The notes under the pieces: model-generated
Seen by the model: only the letters and a program-made list of their open reading frames with translations
Database searches by the model: none
What the model was told of the DNA's origin: nothing
Translations under genes and position numbers: made by a program
NCBI GenBank assembly: GCA_033791105.1
Contig: JASJHI010000403.1
Span: 1 to 19,311, forward strand
DNA: 19,311 nt
From: JASJHI01 sp033791105
Lineage (GTDB): Bacteria > Actinomycetota > Acidimicrobiia > Acidimicrobiales > Ilumatobacteraceae
Direction of reading: 5' to 3'
Shown: one piece after another, positions 1-8,662 of the stretch
Layout: every line of letters starts with the position of its first letter
Numbering within the stretch: position 1 is the stretch's first letter

Positions 1-1
1 G

Positions 2-169
2 GGCATGACGATGATCGTCGTGACCCACGAGATGGGGTTCGCCCGGGAGGTCGCCGACCGCGTGGTGTTCATGGCCGACGGTCAGATCGTCGAGGTCGGC
101 ACACCCGAGCACTTCTTCGAGAACCCCAGCGAGGACCGCACGAAGCTGTTCCTCAGCCAGATCCTCTAG
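2..169 (+). CDS. ABC transporter ATP-binding protein, 3' end (polar amino acid type)
   Basis: This is the last 55 codons of an ABC ATPase whose 5' part lies outside the window. The reading frame opens at base 2 and stops with TAG at 167-169. The visible part holds the H-loop (VVTHEMGFA), the following helix (REVADRVVFMADGQIVE) and a tail with GTPEHFFENP and a terminal FLSQIL. The THEMGFA...F.ENP...R...FL pattern is characteristic of the GlnQ/HisP-type ATPases that power uptake of polar amino acids with a periplasmic-type binding protein and membrane permeases. Walker A, the signature motif and Walker B are off the left edge, so the substrate cannot be judged. The next gene is convergent, starting its stop codon 65 bp downstream, so this gene ends its own transcription unit. 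Confidence 0.9.
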   Translation, partial: GMTMIVVTHEMGFAREVADRVVFMADGQIVEVGTPEHFFENPSEDRTKLFLSQIL

Positions 170-234
170 TCGGGGAGAACGGTCCGCGGGCACCCTGGCC
201 GACACGACCGTGAGGCACAGGTGTTCCAGTCGGT

Positions 235-1215
235 TCAGCGTGCGCTGCACACGGCAATGTTCCTGCCGCGCCGGAACAGGGTGACCGGACCATCCTCGCT
301 CACGACGAGTGCGACGATGTGATGGTGGTCCCACGTGTAGCGGGCGGCCGAACGATGGCGCATTCCCGAGTCGAGCTGCACCGCAGCCTCGGAACCCTCC
401 GACGATCGCAAGCCGACACCGAAGCGCGTCACCGCTCCGTCCGCTGAGACGAGCGTGGCGAGATCGGTCTGGGCGAGCACCGAATACATCGCCGGGTAGT
501 GCGCACGCGCAGTGACCGACAGCGCTGGTGCGGAGAGAGCAGCACGGTGGTCCTGCCCGTGGTCGTCGTGCGGCCGGGGGTCGAGGTCGAGGAGGAACGT
601 GGCACCGATCCGTGACGGGCTCAGCCAGTGCGACGCGAGGTCGAGCAGGCCAGCCAACACCTCACGAGATGCCTCCGGCACCGCCAACTCGACGAGCGGG
701 AGGTGCTCGCGGGCGGACAGCCGCGTCCGCCACTGCCGCCCGTCCCATTCGACGACCCCGGTGGGGGTGAAGAGTCTCGGCACACCCATCGGGGTGCGCT
801 GTACGATCGTCGCCCCGGTCGCCACCTCGAGTTCGACCAGGTCGGCTTCGAATTGGACCGAGCGCCGAAAAAGGGCCAGTTGCGTCGGCCCGCTCGGCCG
901 CCGCACGAGGTACGACGACCGCCCGTCGGCGAACATCCGGCACTGCTCGATCGGCAGGTCGAGGTCGATCACCTCGACGAGATCGGCGATGTCGTAGAAC
1001 GGTTCATCGTCGGGCAGGACGAACGAGCCGTACTGCGCGCTGGTCCCCTCGTGGATGGGCGGACGCCGGGCGTGTTCGAGTTCGGCCAGCAGCAGATCTG
1101 TGTGTGCAGCGGGTCCTGGCAGGAGGATCCGGTCATCGGCGAGTTCCTCGCGCAAACGCTCGTGCGCCCGCGTGAGAACAGGGTGAGAAGCGACTTGCTG
1201 CACTCCGTCAGGCAC
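235..1215 (-). CDS. DAC (DisA_N) domain protein, probable diadenylate cyclase
   Basis: Probable diadenylate cyclase making c-di-AMP from two ATP. The C-terminal ~125 residues match the DAC fold: an RIGATF strand (about 202-207), the DGA motif (259-261) in LVSADGAVTRFGVGL, and GMRHRSAA (284-291) in place of the usual GTRHRAA, followed by a VSEDG strand (306-309) and a FRRGR end. DGA and RHR are the known ATP/metal-binding signatures of the family. The first ~200 residues match nothing I recognise; no membrane segment or DisA-type HhH DNA-binding domain is seen, so this is neither CdaA nor canonical DisA. The frame stays open to 1353, but that would overlap the divergent yceI-like gene, and the extra residues are low-complexity Arg/Ser-rich. 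I take the GTG at 1215, giving 326 aa; the start is uncertain because no good ribosome site is visible. Transcribed away from the YceI gene. Confidence 0.75.
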   Translation of the reverse strand: MPDGVQQVASHPVLTRAHERLREELADDRILLPGPAAHTDLLLAELEHARRPPIHEGTSAQYGSFVLPDDEPFYDIADLVEVIDLDLPIEQCRMFADGRSSYLVRRPSGPTQLALFRRSVQFEADLVELEVATGATIVQRTPMGVPRLFTPTGVVEWDGRQWRTRLSAREHLPLVELAVPEASREVLAGLLDLASHWLSPSRIGATFLLDLDPRPHDDHGQDHRAALSAPALSVTARAHYPAMYSVLAQTDLATLVSADGAVTRFGVGLRSSEGSEAAVQLDSGMRHRSAARYTWDHHHIVALVVSEDGPVTLFRRGRNIAVCSAR

Positions 1216-1279
1216 GGCGACGACGCTACCGTGGGCGCCGCGGGTCCCGAGCCGGCGACGGCCACCACGTAGGAAACCG

Positions 1280-2125
1280 ATGGACGACGACACTTCATTG
1301 CCCGACGACGACACGAGCACACCCAACCGGACGCGCACCTGGATCATCCGCATCGCGATCGGGGTCGTGGCATTGATCGCCCTCGTGTACGGCGCGATCT
1401 TTTTCTATGTCAACGTGATCAACGACTCGCCCGATGCGCTCGATGAAGGCGATCTGAGTGCGGCGGTCGCCGACACGTCCCCGGCGGACGCCTCACCGGA
1501 GACCACGTCACCGAACAGCACGTCAACTGCCGGCACGACGCTGGGCACATCAGCGGACACCTCGCCGCCTGACACGGAGCCGGCCGCAACCGAAGACGTT
1601 TCGACAGGGTTCGACGGTACGTGGATCCCTACCGACTCCTCCGAGTTCGGGTACCGCGTCGAAGAGGTGATCGCCGGCGTCAGCACGACAGCTGTCGGAC
1701 GCAGCAACGAAATCGAAGGTGCGCTCGTGATCGACGGCACGAATGCCGACGTCGAGATCACGGTGCAGATCGAGAACATCACGAGCGACGACAGCCGTCG
1801 CGACGGCCAGTTCCGCGGTCGCATCATGGAAGCCGACCAGTTCCCGGAGGCGACCTTCGTCTCGACCGAGCCGGTCGAGTTCGCGGCACTCCCTGTCGGC
1901 GACGAGCAGGTCACGGCCACGGTCACCGGCGACCTGACGCTGAAGGACGTGACGCGTGCGGTCACGTTCGAGATCACCGCTGAGGCCGGCGGCGAACGGA
2001 TCGGCGTGCTCGGCAACATCCCCGTCCTCTTCGCTGACTACGGCATCGACAACCCGTCGTTCGGCGCGGTCACCACCGAGGACGACGGCCTCCTCGAGTT
2101 CGTGCTCGTCTTCGAACCCGCCTGA
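1280..2125 (+). CDS. membrane-anchored YceI-domain protein
   Basis: A 281-aa protein in three parts: a short charged cytoplasmic N-terminus, one hydrophobic segment at about 21-46 (WIIRIAIGVVALIALVYGAI core) acting as an uncleaved anchor or signal sequence, a Thr/Ser/Pro/Asp-rich linker at about 50-108, and a YceI domain from about 110 to the end. The domain starts with the typical GTWIPTDSSEFGYRVEE, and carries GR..EIEGALVIDG, the D..R..F.....FPEATF segment and the LTLKDVTRAVTFEI strand. YceI domains are lipocalin-like barrels that bind isoprenoid-type lipids; the biological role is usually unknown. The domain would sit outside the membrane on a flexible tether. The ATG has an AGGA ribosome site a few bases upstream (TAGGAAACC). 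Divergent from the DAC gene, with about 64 bp between the chosen starts. Confidence 0.88.
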   Translation: MDDDTSLPDDDTSTPNRTRTWIIRIAIGVVALIALVYGAIFFYVNVINDSPDALDEGDLSAAVADTSPADASPETTSPNSTSTAGTTLGTSADTSPPDTEPAATEDVSTGFDGTWIPTDSSEFGYRVEEVIAGVSTTAVGRSNEIEGALVIDGTNADVEITVQIENITSDDSRRDGQFRGRIMEADQFPEATFVSTEPVEFAALPVGDEQVTATVTGDLTLKDVTRAVTFEITAEAGGERIGVLGNIPVLFADYGIDNPSFGAVTTEDDGLLEFVLVFEPA

Positions 2126-2394
2126 TCGACGTCAGCGACCCCACGCCCCAGCCGATGTCGGGAGTGGAGTGCCTCCGATCGACTTGCCCCCAGCATTCGT
2201 TCACGGTCGTCCTCTGGCGGCGCACTTCCCGAGTCCGGGTTGGAACGGTGCGCCCTGAGATCGGCCGGCACTCGGCTACGAGGACGATCATGACGTAGGA
2301 CCCTGTATCTGGCCGACTGTCAGGGTTTCGATAGAGCCATGGACATCTGCAGTCGTTATGAGTCGCGGCGCGAAGACGACGTTGGAGCACGACG
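2126..2394. promoter_or_regulatory. 269-bp leader region of the long operon, with an inverted repeat
   Basis: No convincing gene lies here. As the only sizeable gap ahead of the 12.6-kb gene run, it should hold its main promoter. The one clear symmetry is a perfect 6-bp inverted repeat, ACCCTG at 2300-2305 and CAGGGT at 2321-2326, with a 15-bp spacer, about 70-95 bp upstream of the first start codon. This could be an operator; no regulator can be named from it. A GGAG ribosome site precedes the ATG at 2395. I could not identify a reliable -35/-10 pair. Confidence 0.45.
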
Positions 2395-2613
2395 ATGACA
2401 CGCGCAGCGGTCGGCGATGAGCTGATCGTTCAGGGGCACAGTGTCGGCGAGCCACCTCGGGTGGGCGAGGTGCTGGAGGTTCGTGGCGATGACGGTGGGC
2501 CTCCGTTTCGTGTGCGATGGGACGAAACGGGGCGTTCGACGTTGCTGTTCCCTGGCGCCGATTGCGTGATCAAGCATTTGAAGCCAACCGCTGAGCAGGA
2601 GACATCGAGATGA
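2395..2613 (+). CDS. DUF1918 domain protein
   Basis: A 72-aa protein of the DUF1918 family. Features seen are a VGDELIVQG start, GEPPRVGEVLEVRGDDGGPPFRVRW and a LLFPGADCVIKHL end, which match the family's small SH3-like barrel along its whole length. Function is not established. Members are common in actinobacteria, and the Mycobacterium tuberculosis relatives (Rv0569, Rv2302) include one that is part of the DosR hypoxia response; this comes from family knowledge, not from the sequence. The start is ATG at 2395 with GGAG upstream. Its TGA overlaps the ATG of the CBS gene in an ATGA quartet (2610-2613), so the two are probably translationally coupled. It is the first gene of the long operon. 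Confidence 0.85.
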   Translation: MTRAAVGDELIVQGHSVGEPPRVGEVLEVRGDDGGPPFRVRWDETGRSTLLFPGADCVIKHLKPTAEQETSR

Positions 2614-3062
2614 AAGCGATCGAACTTTCGCCCCGCCCGCCGGTCACGATCGACTGTTCCGACACGGTGCATCAGGCGGCGGTTGTCATGGCCAAGACCG
2701 GTGTCGGTGCCTTGATCGTGCTCGATGCCGGCGTTCCTGTCGGAGTCGTCACCGATCGCGATATTGTCACCCGCGGTGTCGCTCACCGTCACCCAGCCGA
2801 CGCACGCATCGATGGGTTGATGAGCATGGGCCTGATCGCGCTCGATGTCGGCGATGAACTCGAAGATGTCATGCACGCCTTCGAGCACCACGCGGTTCGA
2901 CGCCTTCCCGTCGTCGACGGCAGCGAGGTGGTCGGGGTCGTCTCACTCGACGACGTCATCACATTGCTGGTCAACGACCTGGCGCACGTCTCGAAGGTCG
3001 TGGCCGCACAGATCATGTTTCCACACGCCAACGACGAGGCGGCCGCCCCGTCGCGGATGTGA
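2610..3062 (+). CDS. two-CBS-domain protein
   Basis: A 150-aa stand-alone CBS-pair (Bateman) protein. CBS1 runs from about 10 to 65 (DTVHQAAVVMAKTGVGALIVLDAGVPVGVVTDRDIV) and CBS2 from about 70 to 128 (DELEDVMHAFEHHAVRRLPVVDGSEVVGVVSLDDVI); each has the G(V)V(T/S)xxDx ligand-binding end. Such pairs bind adenine nucleotides (AMP, ATP, SAM and others) and act as energy sensors, usually by partner binding. No second domain is attached. The M. tuberculosis Hrp1 protein (Rv2626c), strongly hypoxia-induced, has the same architecture, but the C-terminal cysteine clasp known for Hrp1 is absent here. The start overlaps the DUF1918 stop by 4 bp; a 59-bp gap follows before the PEP synthase gene. Confidence 0.9.
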   Translation: MKAIELSPRPPVTIDCSDTVHQAAVVMAKTGVGALIVLDAGVPVGVVTDRDIVTRGVAHRHPADARIDGLMSMGLIALDVGDELEDVMHAFEHHAVRRLPVVDGSEVVGVVSLDDVITLLVNDLAHVSKVVAAQIMFPHANDEAAAPSRM

Positions 3063-3121
3063 CCCCAACAGACGATCGCCAGCCGGATCACGGTCACTGA
3101 CCTCACGAGAAGGACACCACC

Positions 3122-5416
3122 ATGTCAACCACACTCGGTGCCGCAGAGGTCGTCGCTCTGGATCGCGTGCGGGGCGACGATGTCGCCTTGGCGGGCGGCA
3201 AAGGCGCAAACCTCGGTGAACTGACCGCCGCTGGCTTCCGGGTGCCGCCTGGCTTCGTGGTGACCGCGGACGCCTACCTCGACACGGTCGAGGCTGCAGG
3301 TGTCCGCGACGACCTCGCCGCCATCACCGTCGAGGCGCCGAGCGCATCCCCCGCCGAACTTCGTGCATTGGCTGCCACGGCGCGCGAGCTGATCGGCCGA
3401 TGTGAGATCTCCAACTCGCTCAACGACCAAGTGCTGGCCACACACAGCGCTCTCGGAGCGGACGCGCTCGTCGCGGTGCGCTCGTCGGCGACCGCGGAGG
3501 ACAGCGCCGAGACATCGTTCGCTGGCATGAACGCGACGTTCACCAACGTCGGTCGGGACGATCTCACCGACCGTGTTCGGGCGTGTTGGGCATCGCTGTA
3601 CGGCGACCGCGTGGTCGCCTACAGGGCGGAACGGTCGCTGCAGGACGAGCCCGCGATCGCCGTGATCGTGCAGCAGATGGTGCCCGCCGATCGGTCGGGT
3701 GTGATGTTCACCGTCGACCCCGCGAGCCGCGACCAGCTCGTCATCGAGGCGGCATTCGGGCTCGGGGAGACGGTGGTCTCGGGGACGGTCGAGCCCGACA
3801 CCTACCGCGTCGACCGGGCCACCGGCTCTCTGCGGGAGGTGCGCATCGGGCACAAGCGGGTACAGATCGTCAGCGGTCCGGATGGCGACCGTCACGAGAC
3901 CCTCGACGACGCTCGGGGGTGGGCTCGGGTCTCCGATGACGACGAGGTGCTGAACCTGGCACGCGTCGGGCTCGAGATCGAGCAGCACTACGCGGTGCCA
4001 CAGGACATCGAGTGGTGTTTCGCCGGCGATGACCTGTTCATTGTCCAGTCGAGGCCACTGACCGCGCTCGATGACGGGTCGCCCGCAGCGCCCGCCGAGG
4101 TTCCGGTCCTCGAGGGGCTCGGCGTTGGCAACCGGAGCGCAAGCGGAGTCGTTCGGATCCTCGAGTCGCCACGCGACGGAGACCTCCTCGTCGATGGTGA
4201 GGTTCTCGTCGCCGACATGACCTCACCCGACTGGGTTCCAGCGATGCGCCGCGCGAGTGCGCTGATCACGAACGCTGGCGGCAGCACCTGTCACGCCGCG
4301 ATCGTCAGCCGCGAGCTCGGCATCCCCGCTGTGGTCGGGACTCGTCAGGCGACGACGCTGCTGCGCGACGGGGATGTCGTCACGGTCGACGCTTCCTCCG
4401 GCCGCGTCTTCGAAGGCGCTCGGCAACCCGACGTACGCGTTGTGGCGCCGCCGGCGACCACTGTCGCGGTCGCCGGGACCGAGGTGACCGCTACGCGCCT
4501 GTATGTCAACCTGGCGATCGCCGACCGCGCCGAGGAGGTGGCACGACTCGATGTCGATGGTGTCGGCTTGCTGCGCGGCGAGTTCATGGTCACCGACTCG
4601 CTGGCGGGACAGCATCCCCGCAAGCTGATCGCCGAACATCGCGAGTCGGAGTTCATCGAGGCGATGAGCGCCCAGATGTCGAGAATCGCCGCCGCTTTCG
4701 CACCCCGACCGGTCGTGTACCGGACGATGGACTTCAGGTCGAACGAGTTCCGCGGGCTCGAGGGAGGGGAGCTGTTCGAGCCGCACGAAGAGAACCCGAT
4801 GATCGGGTATCGAGGCTGCTACCGCTACATCAAGGATCCCGAGACGTTCCGCCTCGAGCTCGAAACGATCGCACGGGTCCGCGAGGCGCACCCGAACCTG
4901 CACATCATGATCCCGTTCGTCAGAACCCTGTGGGAACTCGAAGCCTGTCTCGAGGCGATCGACAGCGGTCCGCTCGGGCGCCAGCGGGGCCTGAAGAAGT
5001 GGGTGATGGCCGAGGTGCCGTCGGTGATCGCCCGTGTCGGCGACTACGCCGCGGCTGGAATCGACGGCGTGTCGATCGGCAGCAACGATCTCACCCAATT
5101 GATGTTGGGTGTCGACCGAGACTCCGAAACGCTCGCCGAACTGTTCGACGAGAGCGACGACGCGGTGGTATGGGCGATCGGTGAGATCATCCGCGCCTGT
5201 CAGGGCGCGAGCATCACGTCGTCGCTCTGTGGCCTCGCGCCGTCGTCGAACCCCAGCTTTGCCGAGCATCTCGTAAGGTTCGGGATCTCGTCGATCTCCG
5301 TCGATGCGGACGCCGTCCCCGCGGCGCGACGGGCGATCGCGATCGCCGAGCGGCGGCTGCTGCTCGACGCAGTGCAGCGTTCAGAGGATGAACATCGAAC
5401 AGGAGGTAGTCAATGA
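3122..5416 (+). CDS. ppsA: phosphoenolpyruvate synthase
   Basis: Pyruvate, water dikinase: pyruvate + ATP + H2O to PEP + AMP + Pi, the gluconeogenic step from pyruvate. The 764 aa show the whole three-domain layout: an N-terminal ATP-grasp domain (GGKGANLGEL near 22; VRSSATAEDSAETSFAGM near 120; ..QQMVPADRSGVMFTVDP..), the mobile phosphohistidine domain (GGSTCHAAIVSRELGIPAVVGT, catalytic His391), and the PEP-utilising TIM barrel (LLRGEFM, YRTMDFRSNEFRGLEGG, ENPMIGYRGCYRY, GSNDLTQLMLGVDRD) with the catalytic Cys703 in SSLCGLAPSS. PEP synthase is favoured over pyruvate phosphate dikinase because the gene follows the PpsA layout and ends with the GISSISVDADAV segment. The length is slightly below the E. 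coli enzyme (about 790). The start ATG at 3122 has AGAAGGA upstream. It overlaps the next gene by ATGA. Confidence 0.95.
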   Translation: MSTTLGAAEVVALDRVRGDDVALAGGKGANLGELTAAGFRVPPGFVVTADAYLDTVEAAGVRDDLAAITVEAPSASPAELRALAATARELIGRCEISNSLNDQVLATHSALGADALVAVRSSATAEDSAETSFAGMNATFTNVGRDDLTDRVRACWASLYGDRVVAYRAERSLQDEPAIAVIVQQMVPADRSGVMFTVDPASRDQLVIEAAFGLGETVVSGTVEPDTYRVDRATGSLREVRIGHKRVQIVSGPDGDRHETLDDARGWARVSDDDEVLNLARVGLEIEQHYAVPQDIEWCFAGDDLFIVQSRPLTALDDGSPAAPAEVPVLEGLGVGNRSASGVVRILESPRDGDLLVDGEVLVADMTSPDWVPAMRRASALITNAGGSTCHAAIVSRELGIPAVVGTRQATTLLRDGDVVTVDASSGRVFEGARQPDVRVVAPPATTVAVAGTEVTATRLYVNLAIADRAEEVARLDVDGVGLLRGEFMVTDSLAGQHPRKLIAEHRESEFIEAMSAQMSRIAAAFAPRPVVYRTMDFRSNEFRGLEGGELFEPHEENPMIGYRGCYRYIKDPETFRLELETIARVREAHPNLHIMIPFVRTLWELEACLEAIDSGPLGRQRGLKKWVMAEVPSVIARVGDYAAAGIDGVSIGSNDLTQLMLGVDRDSETLAELFDESDDAVVWAIGEIIRACQGASITSSLCGLAPSSNPSFAEHLVRFGISSISVDADAVPAARRAIAIAERRLLLDAVQRSEDEHRTGGSQ

Positions 5417-5760
5417 GTGACGACAAGCATGTGGAACGGCGAGCCGCGCTGCGCGCCGGCTACCGCGATCTCGCGGCCGCGATCCCGACCCAGATGAAGG
5501 GTTTCGGTGATCTGCACCGATCGTCGGTGGCCGATGGAGCGCTCTCGCGGGCGACGAAGGAGCTGATGAGCTTGGCGATCGGGATCAGCACCCGATGCGA
5601 GGATTGCGTCACGCTGCACCTTTACGACGCGCTCCAGGCGGGTGCCACCGACGAAGAGGTGCACGAGACGATCGGGGTAGCGCTGATGATGGGTGGCGGG
5701 CCGGCCTCGACCGCTGCCACAGGTGCGCTCGAAACGCTCGCCGAGTACCGGCGGGCCTGA
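5413..5760 (+). CDS. carboxymuconolactone decarboxylase / AhpD-like protein
   Basis: A 115-aa all-helical protein of the CMD family. The core RATKELMSLAIGISTRCEDCVTLHLYDALQAGATDEEVHETIGVALMMGGGPA contains the AhpD-type active site: Cys62-x-x-Cys65 followed by His69. In AhpD the cysteine pair reduces a peroxiredoxin-linked adaptor, so a disulfide-reductase or peroxide-defence role is more likely than true carboxymuconolactone decarboxylation, which does not need the CxxC. No peroxiredoxin gene is in the window, so the partner is unknown. The start overlaps the ppsA stop (ATGA, 5413-5416); the P-type ATPase follows at once or overlaps, depending on its start. Confidence 0.9.
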   Translation: MSDDKHVERRAALRAGYRDLAAAIPTQMKGFGDLHRSSVADGALSRATKELMSLAIGISTRCEDCVTLHLYDALQAGATDEEVHETIGVALMMGGGPASTAATGALETLAEYRRA

Positions 5761-5782
5761 GCGACAGCGTCGACACTCCGGT

Positions 5783-8662
5783 TTGCTGGCACCTCCCGCT
5801 CGGGCGTGGGCGCTCGATCTCGACGATCTAGGCGACGCGCTCGGAACCGACTTCGAACGAGGGCTGTCCGCGACCGAAGCATCGGAGCGGCTGGCCGAGG
5901 GCGGCCCGAACGAACTGGAGGAGACTCCGGCGGAGTCGATGTGGCGTCGCGCCGTCCGCCAGTTCCGCGACCCCCTCGTGCTCCTGCTGCTCGCAGCGAT
6001 CGTGATCTCGACGGTCGCCTGGGTGGTCGACGGTACGTCGGAGGCCCCGATCGAACCGATCGTCATCGCCGCGATCGTCGCCCTCAATGCCGTGATCGGC
6101 ATCTGGCAGGAGGGCAAAGCGCTCGCCGCGGTCGCCGCATTGCGGCGGCTCGCGTCGACCCACGCCGTGATCGTTCGCGACGGAGTCGCGGTACCCAGGC
6201 CAACCGCTGAACTCGTCATCGGCGATGTGATCACCGTGGCCGAGGGCGATGCGATCGGAGCCGATTGCCGCCTGATCGAGGTCGCCTCGCTCGAGGTTGC
6301 CGAGGCCCCGATCACGGGTGAGAGCGCACCCGTGGGCAAGACGATCGGCGTACTCGCCGACGACACCGAACTCGCCGACCGAGTCAACATGGTGTTCAGC
6401 GGAACCGGTGTGTCGCGCGGCCGGGCGCGGGCCGTGGTGACCGCCACCGGCAGCCATTCGGAAATCGGCCGAATCGCGTCGATGCTCGAGGGCGTCGGCG
6501 ACGACCGCACGCCGCTCCAACGCCAGATCGACTGGCTCGGCAAGATGCTCGCTGCGGTGGTCGTCGCGCTCGCCGTCATCGTGATGGTCGCGATCGCGTT
6601 GACGTCAGACATCTCATCCGTGTCGGACGTGGTCGACGTGCTCCTCGTCGGCATGTCGCTCGCGGTCGCCGCCGTACCGGAGGGACTCCCAGCCATCCTG
6701 AGCGTCGTCCTCGCACTGGGCGTGCAGCGGATGGCCGGCCACAACGCCATCGTCAAACGGTTGTCATCGGTGGAGACCCTTGGCTCGGCCACGGTGATCT
6801 GCACCGACAAGACCGGAACGCTGACGCGCAACGAGATGACGATCGTGCGCGTGGTCACCGGATCGGGAGCCGTCGAGATCACCGGCACCGGATACGACCC
6901 ATTCGGCGAGGTACGGGTCGGAGGTCATCCGGTGGCCGACGCTCGTCTCCTCGACGAAGTGCACCTCGTTGTCGGCGCGGGGAGCCTGGCCAACGACGCC
7001 ACGCTGCGCACCGGATCGGAGGGCGAATGGCGCGCCGACGGCGATCCGACCGAGGCCGCATTCCTCGTCGCCGAACAGAAACTCGGGATCATCGAGCGCC
7101 GCACCGAGCGCTTCCAGCGCGTCGCCGAGGTTCCGTTCGATGCCGACCGAAAGCTGATGACGACGATCGACCGCGACGCCCAGGCCAGGCGACCCGGCGG
7201 AGCATCCGAGCTGATGCAGGTCACCAAGGGTGCCCCCGATGTGCTCATCGCGAGGTGTGGTCACGAGCGCGTCGATGGCCGCGTCATCCCACTGACCGAC
7301 GACCGTCGTCGAGAGATCCTCGGCGGGGTCGAAGCGCTGGCCGATGACGCGCTGCGCACCCTGGGGGTGGCATACCGGCGCATCGAGTCCCTCGCCGAAC
7401 CGGTCGATGAGTCGATCGAACGCGGTCTGATCCACCTCGGCATGGTCGGGATCATCGACCCGCCACGAGCGAGCGCCGCCGACGCGATCGCCGAGGCGCA
7501 TGCCGCCGGGATCCGGGTGATCATGATCACGGGGGACCATCCGCGCACCGCGGCGCGCATCGGCCAGCAACTGGGTATCGACGGCGCGGCCGACGATCTC
7601 GCCGACACGAGTGTGACCGGCACCGACCTGGCGAAGATGGCGCGTGCCGAGATCACCGATGCCGTCCGCTCGCACTCCGTGTTTGCCAGGGTGACACCTG
7701 CGGACAAGCTTGGCATCGTCGAAGCGCTCCAAGCAGACGGTCACGTCGTGGCGATGACCGGCGACGGCGTCAACGACGCCCCTGCGCTGAAGCGCGCCGA
7801 CATCGGCGTCGCGATGGGCATCAACGGAACGGAGGTCTCCAAGGAGGCGTCCGACATGATCCTCGCCGACGACAACTTCGCCACGATCCTGCATGCGGTA
7901 CGCGAGGGACGGGAGATCTTCTCGGACATCCGCAAGTTCCTCCGCTACCTGCTCGCCTCGAACACCGGCGAGGTGGCCGTCGTGTTCTTCGGGGTCTTGG
8001 CCGCCGGCGCGCTCGGACTGACCGACGCCACCGACGGCCTGGCGGTGCCACTACTCGCCACGCAGATCTTGTGGATCAACCTGCTCACCGACAGCGCGCT
8101 CGCACTGGCGCTCGGCGTCGACCCAGCGGTCGAGGACGTGATGGAGGAGCGCCCCCGACCACCCGACGATCGGATCGTCGATCGTTCGATGCTCGTCACC
8201 ATCGCGCTGGTCGGCACGGTGACGGCGGCGGCCGCGCTGATCGCCTTCGACGTCGAACTCGCCGGCGGGATGCTCGGCGGGTCGGGCGACCTGGCGACCG
8301 CACGAACGATGGCGTTCACCACCATCGTGCTGGCCCAGATCTTCAACGCCTTCAACTCGCGTTCGGATCGGGTCAGCGCGTTCGTCCGACCCTTCGAGAA
8401 CCGCCTGTTGTGGGCGGCGGCCGCGGTGACGGTCGCCCTCCAGATCGCGGTCGTTCATCTCCCGCCGCTCCAACGAGCTTTCGAGACCGAGCCGCTCGAC
8501 GCTGGGCGCTGGTTCGTCTGCGCCGGCTTGGCGAGCACGGTGCTGTTCGCCGACGAGCTGCGCAAGCTCATCGCCAGATTGCGACGAGGCAGACGGGCGG
8601 CGAAGGCAAGCCCTTGCGCCCCCTCGCGCAACGCGGGGCCGCGATCTGACCTTTGTCTCTAG
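5783..8662 (+). CDS. P2-type cation-transporting ATPase (Ca2+-ATPase-like)
   Basis: A complete P-type ATPase of about 959 aa. Numbered from the TTG at 5783: actuator loop TGES (178-181), phosphorylation motif DKTGTLT (Asp342), hinge TGDGVND (about 659-665), N-terminal cation-ATPase domain (GLSATEASERLAEGGPNEL), and about ten membrane helices including a C-terminal cation-ATPase domain. The residues that bind Ca2+ in SERCA have counterparts: Glu300 in AVPEGLP (M4), Asn727 and Glu730 in SNTGEV (M5), Asn766, Thr769 and Asp770 in NLLTD (M6). This favours Ca2+ (possibly Mn2+) export over a heavy-metal or K+ pump. Mycobacterial CtpF is the same broad type. Start unsettled: GTG at 5693 and 5723 would overlap the CMD gene; 5783 TTG gives an N-terminus like the family (ARAWALDLDDLGDALGTD). 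No clear ribosome site precedes any of them. Confidence 0.9.
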   Translation: MLAPPARAWALDLDDLGDALGTDFERGLSATEASERLAEGGPNELEETPAESMWRRAVRQFRDPLVLLLLAAIVISTVAWVVDGTSEAPIEPIVIAAIVALNAVIGIWQEGKALAAVAALRRLASTHAVIVRDGVAVPRPTAELVIGDVITVAEGDAIGADCRLIEVASLEVAEAPITGESAPVGKTIGVLADDTELADRVNMVFSGTGVSRGRARAVVTATGSHSEIGRIASMLEGVGDDRTPLQRQIDWLGKMLAAVVVALAVIVMVAIALTSDISSVSDVVDVLLVGMSLAVAAVPEGLPAILSVVLALGVQRMAGHNAIVKRLSSVETLGSATVICTDKTGTLTRNEMTIVRVVTGSGAVEITGTGYDPFGEVRVGGHPVADARLLDEVHLVVGAGSLANDATLRTGSEGEWRADGDPTEAAFLVAEQKLGIIERRTERFQRVAEVPFDADRKLMTTIDRDAQARRPGGASELMQVTKGAPDVLIARCGHERVDGRVIPLTDDRRREILGGVEALADDALRTLGVAYRRIESLAEPVDESIERGLIHLGMVGIIDPPRASAADAIAEAHAAGIRVIMITGDHPRTAARIGQQLGIDGAADDLADTSVTGTDLAKMARAEITDAVRSHSVFARVTPADKLGIVEALQADGHVVAMTGDGVNDAPALKRADIGVAMGINGTEVSKEASDMILADDNFATILHAVREGREIFSDIRKFLRYLLASNTGEVAVVFFGVLAAGALGLTDATDGLAVPLLATQILWINLLTDSALALALGVDPAVEDVMEERPRPPDDRIVDRSMLVTIALVGTVTAAAALIAFDVELAGGMLGGSGDLATARTMAFTTIVLAQIFNAFNSRSDRVSAFVRPFENRLLWAAAAVTVALQIAVVHLPPLQRAFETEPLDAGRWFVCAGLASTVLFADELRKLIARLRRGRRAAKASPCAPSRNAGPRSDLCL

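Noticed and set aside
1216..1353. N-terminal extension of the DAC-domain gene
   Set aside because: It would overlap the divergent YceI gene, which has its own ribosome site and a family-like layout, and the added residues are low complexity.
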